Shown: in pieces, positions 13,289-15,592 of the stretch
Layout of the letters: every line of letters starts with the position of its first letter
Position numbering within the stretch: the stretch's first letter is position 1
Assembly (NCBI GenBank): GCA_028691595.1
Contig: JAQUZA010000024.1
Location: 1 to 15,592 of the forward strand
DNA from: Candidatus Rifleibacteriota bacterium
GTDB lineage: Bacteria > Muiribacteriota > Ozemobacteria > Ozemobacterales > Ozemobacteraceae
Direction: 5' to 3'
DNA length: 15,592 bases
Notes under the pieces: model-generated
What the model was told of the DNA's origin: nothing
The model's input: only the letters and a program-made list of their open reading frames with translations
The model's database searches: none
Position numbers and translations under genes: made by a program

Positions 13289-13332
13289 AGCTGCTGACAG
13301 CAGCTTGACAATGTTTCTACAGGCGCTTTAAA
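13289..13332 (+). promoter_or_regulatory. 17-nt perfect palindrome abutting a promoter for the second phaC
   Basis: The palindrome AGCTGCTG-A-CAGCAGCT (13289-13305) ends on the first base of a perfect -35 box, TTGACA (13305-13310). With a 16-nt spacer it is followed by TTTAAA (13327-13332). Transcription would begin near 13339 and give a leader of about 37 nt. The site lies in the 157-nt gap between the PhaE-like gene and phaC2, which also has a weak hairpin AAACTG/CAGTTT (13231-13236/13252-13257) followed by T residues that may terminate the upstream operon. A regulator bound at the palindrome could act on phaC2-phaA separately from phaB-phaC. Confidence 0.55.
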
Positions 13333-13375
13333 AACTGAACTGGCGAAAAACCAGCAAAAAACAGGAAGTAAAAAC

Positions 13376-14443
13376 ATGGCCAAAGACAAAGAGTTGAACG
13401 AGATGCCCGAAGAATATCGCGAGATGGTATCGCGATCGGTTCTGAAGTGCTATACCGAAGCTGACCGCCGCAGGCTTGGCATGGAACCGACCCGCAAAAC
13501 CGCCGTTTTCAGACAGGCATCCTGGACTCTTAACCGTTGCGGCGAAGATTTCAAGTCTGATTATGATCCGGTGGTCATCGTGCCATCACTCATCAACCGC
13601 AACTACATCATGGATCTGCTTCCGGGGCATTCGTTGCTCGAACAGCTTAAAGCCAGCGGTCTCGACGTGTTCATCATCGACTGGGGCGAACCCGATGCCG
13701 GCATGGGCCAGTGCGGGTTTGACCATTACATAAGCGTCTGGCTCAAACGCGCCATCCGTCAGGTTAAGAAGATTACCGGGCGCGACAAGGTTCAACTGGC
13801 AGGGCAGTGTATTGGCGGCATGATGGCTGCACTCTACGCCTCACACTCTGAGCTGCGCAAAGATATCAGCAGCCTGTTTCTGCTGACCGCGCCAATCGAT
13901 CTGGCCGATTCGGGCCTGCTATCGAACTGGACCGGAACCGAAGGCTTCGATGTCGAGAAACTGACGGCCGCATATCAGGGAATTGTGCCGGCAAAGTTCT
14001 TTCATGCCTCGTTTCCGTTGCTTGACCCTCGCAGTCAGCTGAGCAAGTATCGCCGGTTGCTCGAGAATTTCGAGATACCGGGCTTCAAAGAAATCTGGGA
14101 AGCCCTCGATATATGGGGCAGTGACAATGTCGATTTTACCAAAAAGGCTTTTACCGAGCTTATTCAGACCTTTTATCAGGACAACGCCTTTTTTAAAGGT
14201 GAATTCTCAATAAAGGGTACAAAGGTAGACTACAAAGATATCGATGTGCCGGTATTAAGTCTGGTTGCCCGTGACGACCATGTTTTCAACGAAAAGGCCG
14301 CCAGGGCGATCCAGGACTGCAAAGCTGCAAAGCTTGGAAAACTTGATTATCATGTTGTTCCGGCTGGTCATGTATCGCTGATAGCCGCCCACCCGGTTAG
14401 AATTACGACCTATGCTCTGATCAAAGAATTTTTGACCAGATAA
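13376..14443 (+). CDS. Second, divergent class III/IV-like PHA synthase
   Basis: 355 residues. It is clearly homologous to the first synthase: VPSLINRNYIMDLL, VFIIDWGEPD, WLKRAIRQV, LLTAPIDLADSG. It keeps a complete triad: GQCIGG (C145), ARDDHVFN (D301) and PAGHVSL (H332). The N-terminal 60 residues are unlike the first copy. The nucleophile box reads GQCIGG instead of GYCIGG. AGGAAG (13363-13368) lies 7 nt upstream of the ATG. It has its own promoter and palindrome upstream, and phaA follows 21 nt downstream. It may be a second homodimeric synthase with different substrate range, or a subunit of a mixed synthase. Both paralogues look catalytically intact, so neither is an obvious decayed copy. 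Confidence 0.9.
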   Translation: MAKDKELNEMPEEYREMVSRSVLKCYTEADRRRLGMEPTRKTAVFRQASWTLNRCGEDFKSDYDPVVIVPSLINRNYIMDLLPGHSLLEQLKASGLDVFIIDWGEPDAGMGQCGFDHYISVWLKRAIRQVKKITGRDKVQLAGQCIGGMMAALYASHSELRKDISSLFLLTAPIDLADSGLLSNWTGTEGFDVEKLTAAYQGIVPAKFFHASFPLLDPRSQLSKYRRLLENFEIPGFKEIWEALDIWGSDNVDFTKKAFTELIQTFYQDNAFFKGEFSIKGTKVDYKDIDVPVLSLVARDDHVFNEKAARAIQDCKAAKLGKLDYHVVPAGHVSLIAAHPVRITTYALIKEFLTR

Positions 14444-14464
14444 AACATTCACAAGGAGCAGAAA

Positions 14465-15592
14465 ATGACTGAAGTATTTATCGTTGGCGCAGCCAGAACC
14501 GCTATTGGCACCCTCATGGGCACTCTCAAAGGAGTTCCCGCACACAAACTTGGCAGCGTGGTAATCAAAGCCGCGCTCGAACGCGCCGGGGTCAAACCCG
14601 ACCAGATAGATGAAGTCATCATGGGCAATGTCCTAATGGCCGGCCAGGGCCAGGGCCCCGGTCGTCAGGCGGCAATTGGAGCCGGCGTTCCTGACACGGT
14701 TCCAGCCTGGGCAATCAATCAGCTTTGCGGTTCGGGTATGAAAACCATCGCTCTCGCAGTCGACACCATCAAAACCGGTGATGCTCACTGTATCGTAGCC
14801 GGCGGCATGGAAAGCATGAGCCAGGCACCGCACCTTGCAAATCTTCGCAATGGCACTGCACTCGGAAACGTCAATTTTATCGACTCAACCGTCTGGGATG
14901 GTCTGACAGACGTATTTTCAGGCGAACACATGGGTATGACCGCTGAATGGCTTGCCGAAGAGCTCAAAATCAGCCGTGAAGAAATGGATCAGTTCTCTGC
15001 CGAAAGCCAGAAGCGCGTTGCCGCCGCCTGGGAAGCCGGACGTTTCGATGACGAAATCGTGCCGGTTGAAATTCCGCAGCGCAAGGGTGACCCGATTCTC
15101 TTCAAAAAAGACGAACATTTCAGAGCCGGAACCACTGCTGAATCTCTCAGCAAACTCAAACCAGCCTTCAAAAAAGATGGCAGTGTCACCGCCGGCAACG
15201 CTTCGGGTATCAATGACGGGGCCGCAGCTGTGGTAATTGCTTCAGCTGAATTTGTTAAAAAACACAATTTAAAACCAATCGCCAGAATCGCTGCTCATGC
15301 AACAACTGGTCTGAATCCTTCAAGAATGGGTATGGGCCCTGTTTCTGCCACGCAGAAAGCCCTCGAAAAAGCCGGCTGGAAAGTCAGTGACCTCGAAAGA
15401 GTTGAAGCGAACGAAGCTTTTGCCGTTCAGTCACTTGGTGTTATCCGCCAGCTGGGTCTTGACCCTGCAAAAACGAATGTCAACGGCGGAGCCATTGCTC
15501 TCGGCCACCCCATTGGTGCTTCCGGGGCCCGGGTGCTGGTAACGCTGCTGTATGAAATGATGCGTGTAAACGCCGGCAAAGGCCTTGCCACC
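14465..15592 (+). CDS. phaA: Acetyl-CoA C-acetyltransferase (biosynthetic thiolase), 3' end outside window
   Basis: 376 residues are visible before the window ends; the family is about 390-393, so only about 15-20 residues are missing. Thiolase motifs: AARTAIGTLMG at the start, active-site Cys88 in NQLCGSGMK, AGGMESMSQAPH, ANEAFAVQ, and GGAIALGHPIGASGAR with catalytic His348. The second catalytic cysteine, near residue 378, lies just past the edge and cannot be checked. It condenses two acetyl-CoA into acetoacetyl-CoA, the first step of polyhydroxybutyrate synthesis, and directly follows phaC2 with a strong ribosome site (AAGGAG, about 6 nt before the ATG). Position and sequence support the biosynthetic rather than the fatty-acid-degrading type. 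Confidence 0.94.
   Translation, partial: MTEVFIVGAARTAIGTLMGTLKGVPAHKLGSVVIKAALERAGVKPDQIDEVIMGNVLMAGQGQGPGRQAAIGAGVPDTVPAWAINQLCGSGMKTIALAVDTIKTGDAHCIVAGGMESMSQAPHLANLRNGTALGNVNFIDSTVWDGLTDVFSGEHMGMTAEWLAEELKISREEMDQFSAESQKRVAAAWEAGRFDDEIVPVEIPQRKGDPILFKKDEHFRAGTTAESLSKLKPAFKKDGSVTAGNASGINDGAAAVVIASAEFVKKHNLKPIARIAAHATTGLNPSRMGMGPVSATQKALEKAGWKVSDLERVEANEAFAVQSLGVIRQLGLDPAKTNVNGGAIALGHPIGASGARVLVTLLYEMMRVNAGKGLAT

Noticed and set aside
1..15592. CRISPR array, tRNA or rRNA genes
   Set aside because: No regularly spaced direct repeats and no recognisable tRNA or rRNA sequence were seen on reading both strands; a tRNAscan/Infernal run would settle this.

Overview
The window reads as a chromosomal segment of a Gram-negative-type, polyhydroxyalkanoate (PHA)-storing bacterium. 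The support is a pseudopilin-like tail, several proteins with Sec signal peptides, an ECF sigma/anti-sigma pair with a FecR-like domain, and a nearly complete polyhydroxybutyrate gene cluster. I cannot place it in a phylum from sequence alone. The short (about 350 residue) PHA synthases and the several unrecognised secreted proteins would fit a little-studied environmental lineage, but that is inference.

Layout. (1) 1-3121, plus strand: the tail of a probable type IV/II pseudopilin, then two secreted proteins of unknown function that share an N-terminal signal peptide, a polar Asn/Gln/Asp-rich stretch and a Lys-Pro-Glu-Pro linker; a hairpin terminator closes this unit. (2) 3182-4709: an ECF-type sigma factor overlapping by 11 nt its membrane anti-sigma factor (zinc-finger HxxxCxxC, one membrane helix, FecR-like periplasmic domain). 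(3) 4755-5915, minus strand: a fold-type I PLP aminotransferase whose last codons and stop lie inside an imperfect palindromic repeat. (4) 6246-8636: an accessory patch with a RHH/PIN toxin-antitoxin pair (minus), a HicA/HicB pair (plus) and a Uma2-family nuclease-like protein (minus). (5) 8847-9773: a secreted, very acidic protein whose flanking segments resemble SurA-N/peptidyl-prolyl-isomerase-like chaperone domains. (6) 9774-15592: the PHA region, with an intergenic stretch full of inverted repeats, a phasin-like granule protein with its own promoter and terminator, an acetoacetyl-CoA reductase (PhaB), a first class III/IV-like synthase (PhaC), a small PhaE/PhaR-like subunit, a second divergent synthase (PhaC2) behind its own promoter and a 17-nt perfect palindrome, and a thiolase (PhaA) that runs off the window end.

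How the genes work together. PhaA would condense two acetyl-CoA, PhaB would reduce acetoacetyl-CoA to (R)-3-hydroxybutyryl-CoA, and the two PhaC proteins with the short PhaE-like subunit would polymerise it on granules coated by the phasin. The gaps upstream of the phasin and of phaB share two exact motifs (a 14-nt dyad and an 11-nt GCA-rich word), which suggests a common regulator. The most interesting points are the tandem pair of small synthases around a very short accessory subunit, the shared intergenic motifs, and the block of three abutting hairpins at 9805-9851.
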